From assembly GCA_930367215.1 (NCBI GenBank), contig OV884056.1, forward strand, positions 234,289,127 through 234,353,126: a DNA stretch of 64,000 nucleotides. Reading direction: 5' to 3'. Within the stretch, counting starts at the first letter, position 1. Each line of letters opens with the position of its first letter. The notes under the pieces were generated by a model. The model made no database searches. It had not been told where the DNA came from and saw nothing but the letters and a program-made list of their open reading frames with translations. The position numbers and the translations under genes are program-made. Positions 23,460-34,015 of this stretch are shown here, piece by piece. The stretch comes from Pollenia angustigena. Its lineage: Eukaryota > Arthropoda > Insecta > Diptera > Polleniidae.

Positions 23460-24476
23460 GGGCTCTGTGAAATAAGCCCCAGGTGCAATAAGTCCCAGTG
23501 CCAATAACTCCCAATGAAATAGATCCCAAAATAAATGAAATAAGTCCCAAACTGGAAAACAGAAATAAATCCCAAAAAAATGAAATAATTTCCAAGTCTA
23601 AACCCCAAATTTTGGGAGTTGTTTCATTATGAAATAACTCCTAAAGACATTAATGAAATAACTTCCAAAAACAGTCCATCGAAAAGAAATAAAATAAGGC
23701 CAAAAAAAAAATGAAAGAACTCCCAAAGAAATTTTTTATATATTCGTTTTACTTGAATATTTACATATCAGGTTACCAAAAAACTAACATTGAGTCCTCG
23801 ACATTTTGGCAACAAATGGGGCATTTTATTTATTGACCTCTTGCAATGGCAGCTGCCTGCAGTTAAAGCACGCAGCTATTGCAAGTTTTTAGCTTGCATG
23901 GCAAAAAGAGAGTATTTGATTCACTACCCATACATATGGCACAATCGCTTGTACATGGATTATCTCCTCCATGGTATAACAAACACCGGCTTCGCTAACT
24001 AAAGCTTCTTTGTATTCTTCAGCCGGTTGCAAGGATTTTCTTCTTTACTCTCCCTCTTTTCACGTTTTTAACATTCATCCTTTACCTTTTCAAAATATTC
24101 CAAATGTATGAGTAGCAACTGTTTAAGCTTTCCCGTTACAAATACCGTCAAAAATGTTAAACAATTTTAAGAAATTGCAAATAATTGAAAATGAATAAAC
24201 TGCCACAGCAAATGAAATAACACCGAAAACCAAAATAAAATGAAATAACTCCCACGTTTATTTTTTCGGGGACTTATTTCATTTCGATTTTATTTCATTA
24301 TGAAATAACTCCCAGGAAAAAAATGAAATAACTTCCAAAAAAAAATTAAATAAAACCGAGAGGGCTGGGAGCTATTTCATAATGAAATTACTCCCACATT
24401 TGTATGAAAAATTGTTGGGTCTAATTTCATTTTTTTCTTGGGACTTATTGCACCTGGGAGCTATTGCACGGAGCCC
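23460..24476. mobile_element. Foldback family element B
   Basis: Left GGGCTCTGTGAAATAAGCCC and right GCTATTGCACGGAGCCC are inverted. GCTCTT stands on both sides (23454-23459, 24477-24482). The arms are iterations of TGAAATAACTCCCAA-like words in both orientations. A single minisatellite unit (23955-24045, GGTATAACAAACACCGGCTT onward) lies inside. Confidence 0.75.
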
Positions 24477-24489
24477 GCTCTTGAACCAA

Positions 24490-25560
24490 TGTGTGACGTG
24501 CTAAACTTTTGTTCAGGTATTTCTGAAATTCACCACATTTCCTATATAATCGCTTCTCAAAAATCACTTTTAGATGAAACAACTGTTTATGTCTTACAGA
24601 CGAAATGTTGATATTTAGAAATTATCGGGCGTGGTAAAAAAAGGCATATTAAGAGTGTAAATAAATCAAAATTTTATGTTGGAATCACGGTGACTCTTCA
24701 CGTGTGATTTATACAAAAAATGATTCACAAATGATTCGCGCTTCAATTACGTGTGACACGAAAACTTTCATTACTGGCGAACTTATATTATCAACAGAAT
24801 GACACAAGTTCAAAAATCAATTGTAAAAGTTGTTTGTTTAAAAGTTTTATTTTCCAATAGGGAGTAAAAAAAATTAAACTTTAAGTAAAGTTTGGTTTGC
24901 CATTGTTTTTTTTTTATGATGAAACAAAGTCCCATAAAATCATTCATCTACCCCTCTGTGCGTTTCTTTTAAATTTGTTCACTAGATTATTTTTCAGATT
25001 TTATAAACACTTTTAAACACCACCATTTAATTTTAATTCGAAAGAATTGTTTTTTGTTGAAAGTATTAAAGTACTTACTTGAGCACTTCCTATCGTATTG
25101 ACAACTTTTAGTTGGGTTTTTTTTTCTTCTTGCTCAAACTTTATTTTCTTGTTATAAGTAAAGTTGTTGAAAGCAGGGATAATAGTAAAATCATCCGTTT
25201 GTCTTACATTTAAAAAAAAAAAAACGATGTCAGTAGAACAAGAGAATGAAAATAAAGGACAAAAACTGTTGTAATGCAGCAAAAAAACAGAAAAATTGTT
25301 ACAAATATTAAAGTTAATTTTATAATTATCAAAAGAAAGTAAAACAAAAGAGTATTATAATTGGCTAATAAACTGACAATTAGAAGAGATTATTAAATGT
25401 TTTTCTGTTAAATAATAAAATTTTTTTTATAATAATCTCATTTCTAGCTTAAGGAAAAAAGAGACATTTAAAAATAATAATTCTTAAGAAAATAGACTAA
25501 AACCGAACAAGTATCCAATTAGAATTTAAAAAGGTTTAAAAAGATATTCGCTGAGAATCC
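24490..25560. other. AT-rich DNA, no gene seen
   Basis: No repeat pair or coding signal recognised. Confidence 0.4.
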
Positions 25561-26414
25561 GAATTGAAACCAATTAGAGTGCTATATTCGGCTGTGCCGA
25601 ATCTTTGAAAGCCTCTAATGAGAGTAAAGCTGGGATCACACGATTGCCGCAATGCACAAATTTTCACACTTTTTAATACCCCAATCGTGTGACTGCACAA
25701 TCAAATGGCTCATGTACCATTCGAGGACAATATTGTGCTTGCTTTTACCAATCAAATGCAACCCTGGTGCGGCAATCGTGTGACTGTTTGCTATGCAACC
25801 GCGCGTCAATAAAAATAACAAAAATGCACCAATATTTATTGTGTTCTTGTGCGGCAATCAAACAACACAATTCGCGTCAATATTTGCCATTTTTGTATTA
25901 AATTTACTTTTAAGTGTTTCTTTTTGTAATTAATAAAGATAAATATGAATTTATTTATTATGCGTTATAATTTTTTTTTTTAATTATTGCTATTAACGAA
26001 ATATGTATGTTCACAAGCATGGCTATTCAGTGTGCATATTTTTATTCAAGATATTAAAAAAAAATAAGTCTTTTACAGATATTTGTCTTATATATTTCAT
26101 ATATTTTTTTTTAAATATTTCAAATAAAAGTATTCAACAAAAATTTGTTTAAATAAACGTATGATAAAATTTTCTTTTTTTTAACGAACAAACCAACTAT
26201 AATAAAAAAGCTACCACAACAGCTGTTTTCGCAGTCTACACAAGTAGGAACAATCGTGTGACTGTGCTGCAGCAACTTTTGTACCCATTTTGCTTTGTAC
26301 CAACTAGCGGCAATTAAATTTGTTTAAAACAGGGCAATCGTGTGATTTCAGAATATTTGGTTGGTGCAATTTAATTATTGTGCGTCAATAAAGCACAATC
26401 AAAATTGTGTCATA

Positions 26415-27145
26415 CACAGAAAAAATTATTGCCGAATTATTTTCAAACAAACGCTTGTTTGAAAATTTTTTCAATTTCTACAAATTTTTTTACAGATTCA
26501 ATTAAAATTTTTGTTTGATTTTTATTTAACCAACAAAAATGTTGACAGCCATTCAAAAATATAATACACGCGTTATTGCTTTCAAGTTTTCATAATTTTG
26601 TAAGAAATATTTAACGCTTTTTAATGCTGTCGTCTTTTTGCAGTTTTTTATTTGATTGTAAGCAACACTTCCTTATGTGAAATATAAGAACTACAACAAA
26701 AACACATATAGTCTATTTTTGGACACTTTAAAAAAGTACAATAATAAGAAAGATGAAGAGGTTTGAAGTAAAAAAAAAAAACAAAAACAAAAAAATAGCA
26801 GGTAAAAAAACGTTTCACTCTTTTTAAACAACAGAAACAACAACAACATTATAAAAAACAAAATAAATTTTTTGTTGGTTTCAAAGTTGGTTAAAACAAA
26901 ACAAAATCCCGTATTCAATTTTTTCAAACTGTTTGCTTAAATACATCAAATACAAAAATATAATGATGACGAAAAACATATCGAGTCGGTCTTCGCCGTT
27001 TTTGGGTTACATTTCTTCTTCATTAGCAAAGGAAAAGACACAGCAACAGTGAGTGATGACGAAAAACATTGTGTGTATAAAAAAAGACTTCGTTCAAAAA
27101 TTATTTCAACAAAAAAATGTGTCTCAAAGCCAGCCGGCCGCTCTG

Positions 27146-27176
<31 letters not shown>

Positions 27177-27449
27177 CTCATCTTCTAATACAGTGCTTGC
27201 TTGTGTGCGCATCATTGCTTGTGCAGAAACTTTTTTTTTTGATTTTGAAATTTAGTATATGAATTTCAGTAAACTTTTTGTTTGATTCAGTTAATTATTT
27301 GTTTGAAAAAATCAGTGTTTTTTTTTCAATAAACGAAATGCAAATAAATTGTTTGAATATGCGAATTTTTTTATAGGACCGATTTCAGACAAAAAATTGT
27401 TTGATTCTACAAATTTCTTGTTTGAATTGGAAAAATAATTTTTTCTGTG
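26415..27449. mobile_element. TA-flanked TIR element, CACAGAAAAAATTATT ends
   Basis: CACAGAAAAAATTATT and AATAATTTTTTCTGTG are perfect inverses with TA on both sides (26413-26414, 27450-27451). Words like CAAACAATTTTTTG recur in the interior. It holds a (CT)n microsatellite near 27144-27174. Non-coding. Confidence 0.75.
27144..27174. repeat. (CT)n microsatellite
   Basis: About 15 uninterrupted CT dinucleotides. It creates low-complexity open frames on both strands that should not be read as genes. Confidence 0.95.
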
Positions 27450-28129
27450 TATTGGTGCATTTGCGTCAATCGTGTGATCCCAGCTTAAGAATATTTAAGT
27501 AGTCGGCTCTTTGTGGGGCCAATGTTATATTTTACACCAATCGTTCCAAAATTTACTTCTGTGAATTAAAGTTTTAGAAAACTATAAACTTAAGTGGTTT
27601 CCAACAGTGCGCTTTAAAAGGGGCCTATGGTAAATTATGGACCGATCATCACAAAATTTAACAGTATAACTTCAAGCCATATAGAACGAGTTTGTGCAAA
27701 ATTTAATAAAAGTCAGTGCCTGCCGCCACCAATTTAAATTGGTTTTACCAGCAGAAAAATAAATTGAGGGTCACTGGTCCACATTTGGAGTCATAATCCT
27801 TTTTTACTTAACCACTGAATTTCTGTCCGAAACTGCTTACGATAACTAGAAACAATTTGCCACCTATTTTGCTCTTTTCTTTTGAGTTGTTTGAAAGTGA
27901 GCGTGTTTTCATTAAACGGACTGTCACACGTAAAGACAGACGGACATGGTTCAATAGACATGGAACTTCTCAAGGACCCTGCATTAATATACTTTATAGA
28001 GTTTCAGATAAAAAATAAGAAAGTTTTACACGGAATGACAGTATACCCTCTTCACAACTTATTGTGGAGGATAAAAAAAAAATATAAATTTAAAAAATAT
28101 ATCATATTTTTACAAGAAAAACGTTGAGT

Positions 28130-28320
28130 GTTTTTAATTCTTATTCGCTTTAAAGTTTTATTTGATTAATATTTTTAGCTTTTCTAAATTCTTTGGAAAG
28201 AGCTTTCCTGATGATCTGGCCTAAGCAACCACTGAAATGCGCATAGGAACTATCTTTTCCTCAATCATAAATTTCAGTGTATTTATCAAAAATAAAAATT
28301 GAGATTGTAGCACATTGTAA
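28130..28320 (+). repeat. CTGGCCTAAGCAACC module, copy 1
   Basis: It contains TTTCCTGATGATCTGGCCTA, AGCAACCACTGAAATGCGCA and TAGGAACTATC, then AAATTTCAGTG. The module recurs at 29140-30510 (minus), 30525-30715, 46385-46820 and as a scrap near 57000. Confidence 0.75.
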
Positions 28321-28642
28321 TTGTATTAGCCGCGCCATAGAAAATCCATTTAAAATCACTGTCTATATTTTCAACAGTAAAAAATTGGATTCATTTTGAC
28401 CCCAAGCCAGAATTAATTCATTTCTTCACCTATAGATATGTAAAATTTTAAAAAACACTTTAGTCTGGTTTCAATTAAATTCTCATTGCAAAATTCAATT
28501 GAAAATTAAAACTTAAATAAGTTTAACTCTTTTTCACCCCCAAATGCTTTTAAGGGTTAAAGTAGGCAAGCCATTTTTTTGTAATTCGGCAAATTTTTAT
28601 TTTAATCATTAAAATAAAATAAAAATATAAAAAAAATTCTTA

Positions 28643-28719
28643 CGGCCAATTTCAATACGTATTGTTAACTGGAAGTTAACGTAATAGTTAGTTTAAGCTG
28701 AACGTGGTGAAATCGGCCG
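28643..28719. mobile_element. Tiny MITE with TTA target duplication
   Basis: CGGCCAATTTCA and TGAAATCGGCCG are inverted, with TTA at 28640-28642 and 28720-28722. At 77 bp it is little more than two TIRs. Confidence 0.65.
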
Positions 28720-28949
28720 TTAGAAAAACAAATTTGTACAAAATTTTAGTTTGGGTCTTTTTGAACACGATTGCAGTAAACGTGTTAAATTAACCTTTTT
28801 AATTGCGAAAAAAGTCAATACGAAGTTATTGTTCTTTTTACTCGGCTTTAAAGGAGACTTAAAAAAATAAATTTAGTGAGTCCAGAATTGGTTATTAACC
28901 CTTGCATGAACGAATATTATTCTTCTATTCCAAATCAAATATTTATATA

Positions 28950-29095
28950 AATCATAATTTTTATTGCTGTTATTTTATTGAACTGTTTATGGTTTTTAAT
29001 CGAAATTTTGATATTTTAATCAGGCTAAAAAAAGGAATTTTACAACATGAAATGAATTTTAATTTTTTATTTATTTTAATTTAATGTTCGTGAGT
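28950..29095. mobile_element. Left-end fragment of tRNA-like TIR element
   Basis: TTATTTTATTGAACTGTTTA, GGTTTTTAATC and GGAATTTTACAACATGAAA match the left part of the 7659-8183 element. The tRNA-like core is absent. Confidence 0.55.
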
Positions 29096-29139
29096 ATATT
29101 TGACAGAATTTTTACAGGAACACTTTTTCAGTTAACAAT

Positions 29140-30510
29140 ATTTTGTTTATCGTGCTTAATTTCCAATTTTTATTCTTGATAAAAACAGTGAAATTTATTG
29201 TTGATGGGACAAGCTATTCCTATGCGCATTTCACTGGTTGCTTAGGCCAGATCGTCAGGAAACTTCATCCATAAAGATTTAAGAAAATCGAAAGATATTA
29301 AACCAAATAAAACTGTTAAACGTATAAGACTTATAAGCAACAGTTCTACTTGTAACAATATCAAAGTTTAAACAAAAACATCAACAATAAATAATGAGTT
29401 TATCTCTTCTTACCAGGGACCGTAACAGTTATGCCTTTTTTCATAAAAGTCAGATGAAAACAGTTATTTTTTGATTTTTATTTTTTGAGCAAAAATAACA
29501 GTTGTTTTTTTATTTTTATTTTTTTGAACAAAAATAACAGTTATTTTTTGATTTTTATTTTTTGATCAAAACTAACAGTTATTTTTTGATTTTTATTTTT
29601 TCGAGCAAAAATAAAAGTTATTCTTTTAATAAATTTACGTGTTTTAATAATTTAGATGACTTTAATAATTATTTTAATGTGCATAAGGAATTCCAATGAT
29701 AATTAAACACTAAAATAAAAATTTCAAGTCAACTAAATTATTAAATCACGTTCATTTATTTAGATAATAACTTTTATTTTTGCTCGAAAAAATAAAAATC
29801 AAAAACTAACTGTTATTTTTGCTCAAAAAAATAAAAATCAAAAAATAACTGTTATTTTTGATCGAAAAAATAAAAATCCAAAAATAACAGTTATTTTTGT
29901 TCAAAAAAATAAAAATCAAAAAATAACTGTTATTTTTTTATCTTTATAATTTTTCTTAGAATTGATCTAAACAGGCTTTCAAGGTCATTTGTATTTAAAT
30001 AAAAAATTATTTATTTATATTTTCATCCTACGTTTCGTTGGTATTTTCCAACTTCATCTGGGATTTTAATTTATTAAATATTTAATCTTTGTTAAATTTA
30101 CATTTTATAATAAAAAACACACAAGTTTTACAACATAAAACACGAATTTGTTTAGAATTAAATAAAAATAAAAATAATTAAATATCACAGCTTGTTATTG
30201 TAAATGTATCACATTATAAAAATCAATATATTTTATCATTGACAAGTGCATAAGGAACAATATGGTATACTTGAATAAGTTTTTCGACATTTACTTCTAT
30301 GTGCTTTTTTTGTTTTAAAATTCAAATATAACTGTTATTTGCGGTCCCTGCTTCTTACACATTCCCCACTACAAATAATTGGAATTCTTACAACATTAAT
30401 TGTAATTGTAAATAGGTAAAAAAAAAAAACAAAATGAAAACAAAAACAACTTGCAAAAGCATGTCGCCAGTTTAAGTTTTTTAAAGCCGCGCACTTGTCT
30501 GTTTATTATT
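29140..30510 (-). repeat. CTGGCCTAAGCAACC module, copy 2, split by hAT-like element
   Basis: On the minus strand the module is continuous with 46385-46820 once the insertion at 29414-30350 is removed: the 30510-30359 part matches 46385-46530 and the 29413-29140 part matches 46538-46820. Confidence 0.75.
29414..30350. mobile_element. hAT-like element with 8-bp TSD and long palindrome
   Basis: Inverted ends CAGGGACCGTAACAGTTAT and ATAACTGTTATTTGCGGTCCCTG, flanked by CTTCTTAC at 29406-29413 and 30351-30358. The empty site is visible in the paralogous copy at 46530-46537 (GTAAGATG, one base different, on the opposite strand). Inside, about four units with AACAGTTATTTTTTGATTTT (29441-29640) face about five inverted units (29755-29950). 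No transposase. Confidence 0.9.
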
Positions 30511-30524
30511 AAAAATTACTTTTT

Positions 30525-30715
30525 ACGTTAAACAGTTTTATTTGGTTTAATATCTTTAGTTTTTCTAAAATCTTTATGGATGAAGTTTCCTGACGATCTG
30601 GCCTAAGCAACCAGTGAAATGCGCATAGGAATAGCTTATCCCATCAACAATAAATTTCATTGTTTTTATCAAGAATAAAAATTGGAAATTAAGCACGAAT
30701 AACAAAATCTTTTAA
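30525..30715 (+). repeat. CTGGCCTAAGCAACC module, copy 3, next to the exon
   Basis: TTAAACAGTTTTATTTGGTT, TTTCCTGACGATCTGGCCTA and AGCAACCAGTGAAATGCGCA are nearly identical to copies 2 and 4. It ends about 85 bp from the splice donor of the kinase exon and is inverted relative to copy 2. Confidence 0.75.
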
Positions 30716-30793
30716 ATTAAAATTTTGTATTCCCAAAAAGTAATTTTTGATAAATTGTTTTTTGTAGAATTTTTTTTTTTTTTTTTTCTAAAA

Positions 30794-30799
30794 ACTCAC
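30794..30799 (-). other. 5' splice site of the kinase exon
   Basis: On the minus strand the exon end CAAAAAAG is followed by GTGAGT, a full consensus donor. The reading frame meets TGA just beyond it, so splicing is required to continue the protein. Confidence 0.9.
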
Positions 30800-31879
30800 C
30801 TTTTTTGCAGGAACTTTCGTTTAAAATCTCTCAGTACCCCTGTACTGCCTTCATCGTCAACAAAACGAAAACGCTGATGTTGTATCGTCGCTTGCTGTGA
30901 CGGCAACAGATGACGATTTGTGACACCAAAATCCATTTGTACATCAACCACCAACAAAAGGGTGAGTAGTATAAGAGTAGCGCCCAGACTTATGGCCAGG
31001 CGCTCTTTCAATTTCATTGTTCTCAGCAAACCCATGATGAAGCTACAAAAAATAGTCTCTTTTCTACCGCTAACCGCTGAATTAGGAATGTCCGAAGTGT
31101 TTTTATTTTGCAATTTATTTTTAGCTAACTTTGCATTTTCGGTTTGGAGGGTGTCCTTGTTTTTGGTGTTGTTGAATTTATTCAAATAGTTTTCCAGCCA
31201 CTGAGTTTTCTGGCCCGGTAGTTTATGCTTAACTAATTTCTCTGGTATCTCATCTACTAAAGGCTCGGCTAAATCTTTTGATTTCGACTTTCGTATAATG
31301 CGTTTTCGTACAATAACACGTTTTGCTTTGGCTGTATTTGGCACAGTCGTTATTTGTTCGGCTTCATTAACGTTTTCAACGTCTTGCGGCTGTAGGAACT
31401 CTGTTTGATGATGATTTATAAAATTCTTGTAACTGGAGGGATAATTTTCAATAAAATTATTTGATATTTCTTGTTCAATTTCTTTGTCATCCAAACTCTC
31501 GTTGTTATTAGAATTTCTAATAAAATCTTTATGTTTGCTGTTGTTTTCAAATATTTGCTCAGCTGATAAACTGCGCTTTAATAATGACCCTGACGGTTCG
31601 AATTGTTGATTTCGTTGCTTCGTTGAGTCTTTATTCAAATCACTTTTATTACTGCTATAAATTGATGACGAAAAATTATTGTATGATAAGCTTTCATTAA
31701 GCTCTGGGTTTTGCTGTAGTTGTTGGTGTTGCTCTAGTTGCTGCTGCTGTTTTTGTCGGAATTTTTCTAAACGTTCAGCCAAAGTTGGTGATTGTGCTTT
31801 GAATGCACTCAAATAAAGTTTTTTATTAGCAAATTGATTGCAGACATTCAAATTTGTTATCTCAGTTCTGTAGCCAATA
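30800..31879 (-). CDS. CG31145: Internal exon of FAM20C-type secretory protein kinase (N-terminal anchor)
   Basis: This 1080-bp exon starts and ends in phase 2, so it can be included or skipped without a frame change. Its last ~75 codons read MKLKERLAISLGATLILLTL, then LLVVDVQMDFGV, NRHLL and finally DFKRKFLQK. I recognise this as the type II membrane anchor and stem of Drosophila CG31145, a FAM20C-like Golgi/secreted Ser/Thr kinase (recognition from memory, no search run). The anchor Met codon is at 31017-31015, with a second Met six codons upstream; the hydrophobic span is about 20 residues. The ~280 codons before the Met are open: a Q-rich stretch (KFRQKQQQQLEQHQQLQQ), low-complexity S/N-rich sequence, a basic cluster (KRVIVRKRIIRKSKSK) and KTQWLENYLNKF. 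They would be a cytosolic extension if translated; otherwise translation starts at an anchor Met. The catalytic domain lies in other exons, not seen here. The frame upstream of 31879 is intron. Confidence 0.85.
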
Positions 31880-31897
31880 CTGCAAAAATAAAAATAA
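31880..31897 (-). other. 3' splice site of the kinase exon
   Basis: Minus strand TTTTTATTTTTGCAG ends at 31880, a pyrimidine-rich tract with CAG acceptor. The open frame continues upstream to 32004 with FYFYF-type low-complexity codons, which I read as intron. Confidence 0.85.
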
Positions 31898-33360
31898 AAA
31901 ATAGAAAAAAACGAATTATAAGAAATGCACAGAATAGAGAGAATTTTCTTATTATTTAATTTTATTGATAATAAATTATTTAAGAAAATTTTTTCATTTC
32001 TCATTTTATTAATTTAACTAAATCGTGAATAAGTGTTTAATCTGCTTTGCTCGAAAATACATAATTTGAAAATTGTGAATTGAAGGTTTTTAATAAACCG
32101 AAAAATACAAATTTTGAATCAAAAAATGCAAAAATTTTCCTTGTAACGAAATAATTTTTTTAGCGAGTCTGAAATTTTTTCGATCTATATTTTTTAAAAA
32201 AAGTTATTCTTCCCACAGAAAATTTCTCAGTTTCTGGGAGATTTTTTTTGGCTTATAGCAATTTTACTTTTTTAACATATTTTTTTTTTACAAAATTTCT
32301 CAGTTTAGGGCTTGAGAAAGTTTTTCTGTTTGAGAAAATTTCTTGAGCCATTTTACTTCTATAGAATTTTTTAAAAATTTTTTTTTTGCTTAGAGAAATC
32401 TCTTTTTTTCTAGAGACTTTTTCTCAGTATTAGATCCAAAAATAGTTATATTTTTCAGTGTAGTGTTCTTTGAGATCTATACAATTAGTCCAACGTTTCT
32501 CGAAAAACAAAATTAAAGTGTGCCCTTGGCTTATGCATATTTGTAAATTGCTTCTACATTTTCAGCAAGAACCATTCGGGTTATTCGTTGCTGCCAAGGT
32601 AAGTTCTTATATGTTTGATGTTTGTATTTTGTTTATCTAAAACGAAAGCGGCCCGCTCGGCTTTTGAATTGTAAGGTTCTTGTTCTTGATGAACGAAATG
32701 GTTTTGTTATCGTTCATAAAAGTCAAAACTGTATTGTCAAGATGTCTCGACTTTTCAAACAATTTACAACACTATTTTCTTAGTTTTTTATTATCAAACA
32801 GAAAAAATACGAATGTTAAATTAACATGGCGAAATGTTGATTGAAGACCATAGTAAATTTCTGCAAAAGTATGTCTTTTATTTAAATTTAGCATTATTTC
32901 ATATTAATTTTAAATGAAAAATATTAAAATAACCTTAAATTACGCTTATTTAATATTATTCACTGTTAAAATAGCATTGTTCAATATTGAATCCATAAAA
33001 ACCTGTTTTATATTAAAATCAAACGTTTATCTTGTTAAATTAACATGCATACATACTTAAGTATACATGAAGGTACATATGTATGTTTGTGTGTATGGAC
33101 TCTATTTAAAATTACCATTGTTTTAAATTAATTTTAAATCAAAAATGTTTAAATAACATTGTTCAATATTGAAACCATAAATTCCCGTATTCTTTAAGTT
33201 AAAATTATTAAGTTAAATAGTACATCAAGTTTTCAAAGTAGAATGATGACCATATCGGGCCATTCTGCTGATGCTTCTGTTAACAAAGGGGAATACAAAA
33301 TCAGTAAAACATGTGTTACAGGGATAAGTGTTTTGAATTATTCTTAAATAAATGCATATT
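31898..33360. other. Intron or upstream DNA of the kinase gene
   Basis: AT-rich. 32215-32460 has repeated AAATTTCTCAG / GAGAAA words in both orientations, probably a decayed palindromic repeat. TTAAATTAACATG recurs near 32817 and 33035. No exon recognised. Confidence 0.45.
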
Positions 33361-33365
33361 TTGTC

Positions 33366-33739
33366 CCCTGCAAATAATAGGACCAGTCCAAACACGCGAG
33401 TAAAGAGTAGCCCACAAGGGACCAAGACTACTTCAAAAGTAACCCAAACGTATGGAAAAAACACGGTCTATTTAACAATACGATGTCCTAGGGCAGGACC
33501 ATATAACCCACCCTTGGACTACTATGGAGTAGTTTTAAAACTACTCCATGTTGTACACAATAGGATTAGGTTTGATGTCGTTTAAAAACGAAAGCACGTC
33601 GTTAAATAACGAAGACATCTCGTCTCACTACAAACACTTTTTTACAATGACATGATCCATGCTTACATTACATCGGACCAGTCCATGGAGAAGTCCATTT
33701 TATCAAAATGGATCAGGTGGTCCTCTTTTATTTGCAGGG
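33366..33739. mobile_element. MITE, CCCTGCAAATAA family, copy 1
   Basis: CCCTGCAAATAATAGGACCA and the inverse of TGGTCCTCTTTTATTTGCAG close the element; TC stands on each side. It contains a perfect 22-bp palindrome at 33526-33547 (half-site GGAGTAGTTTT). An inverted second copy is at 45260-45609. Confidence 0.8.
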
Positions 33740-33769
33740 TCCCTGAAGCTTCTTCTCACTGTTAAATCA

Positions 33770-34015
33770 CACTCAAAACAATTTGATTCTACATGAAATT
33801 CACGTTGTTTCAACTTGAAATAACTTCGGATTGTTATTTCAATATAAATGACATTTTGCTCTAACTTTACTGCAATGTTAAATTAACATGAATAACAGTT
33901 ATTTTAAAAGAAAGTTATTGTAAAATCATGTTTAATTAACATGAAGTAACATTGAAACAAAATCACTATAGAAAACGGTAAAATCGGCGATTTTACATTG
34001 ATTTTTTTCTGAGTG
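33770..34015. mobile_element. MITE, CACTCAAAA / TTTTTTCTGAGTG ends
   Basis: Ends CACTCAAAACAAT and ATTTTTTTCTGAGTG are inverted. The interior has TTAAATTAACATG and ATGTTTAATTAACATG words. TSD not clear. Confidence 0.5.

Larger units (their letters stand above)
25628..27485. mobile_element. PIF/Harbinger-like TIR element, AGCTGGGATCACACGATTG ends
   Basis: AGCTGGGATCACACGATTG on the left and CAATCGTGTGATCCCAGCT on the right are perfect inverses, flanked by TAA (25625-25627, 27486-27488). The words CAATCGTGTGACTG recur near 25682, 25772, 26247 and 26334, remnants of a repeated sub-terminal motif. A further element (26415-27449) is nested. No transposase frame seen. Confidence 0.85.
25563..28076 (+). 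repeat. TATACCC-type fly repeat, interrupted
   Basis: It starts GAGTGCTATATTCGGCTGTG, is cut at 25625 by the element 25628-27485, and resumes at 27486. The resumed part holds AAAGTGAGCGTGTTTTCAT, GACAGACGGACATGG, TTACACGGAATGACA and the end TATACCCTCTTCACAACTTA. It is the most complete member of the family here apart from the insertion. Confidence 0.7.

Noticed and set aside
27049..27262. Overlapping open frames on both strands with serine/leucine or arginine/glutamate runs
   Set aside because: They are translations of the (CT)n microsatellite at 27144-27174.
1..30790. Search for downstream kinase exons on the minus strand (for example a DRHHYE-type catalytic motif)
   Set aside because: None recognised by eye; short exons could be missed, so absence is not proven.
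31880..32004. ATG at 32004 as the start of the kinase protein
   Set aside because: The codons between 32004 and 31880 are AT-rich low complexity and a strong CAG acceptor follows; this is intron read-through.
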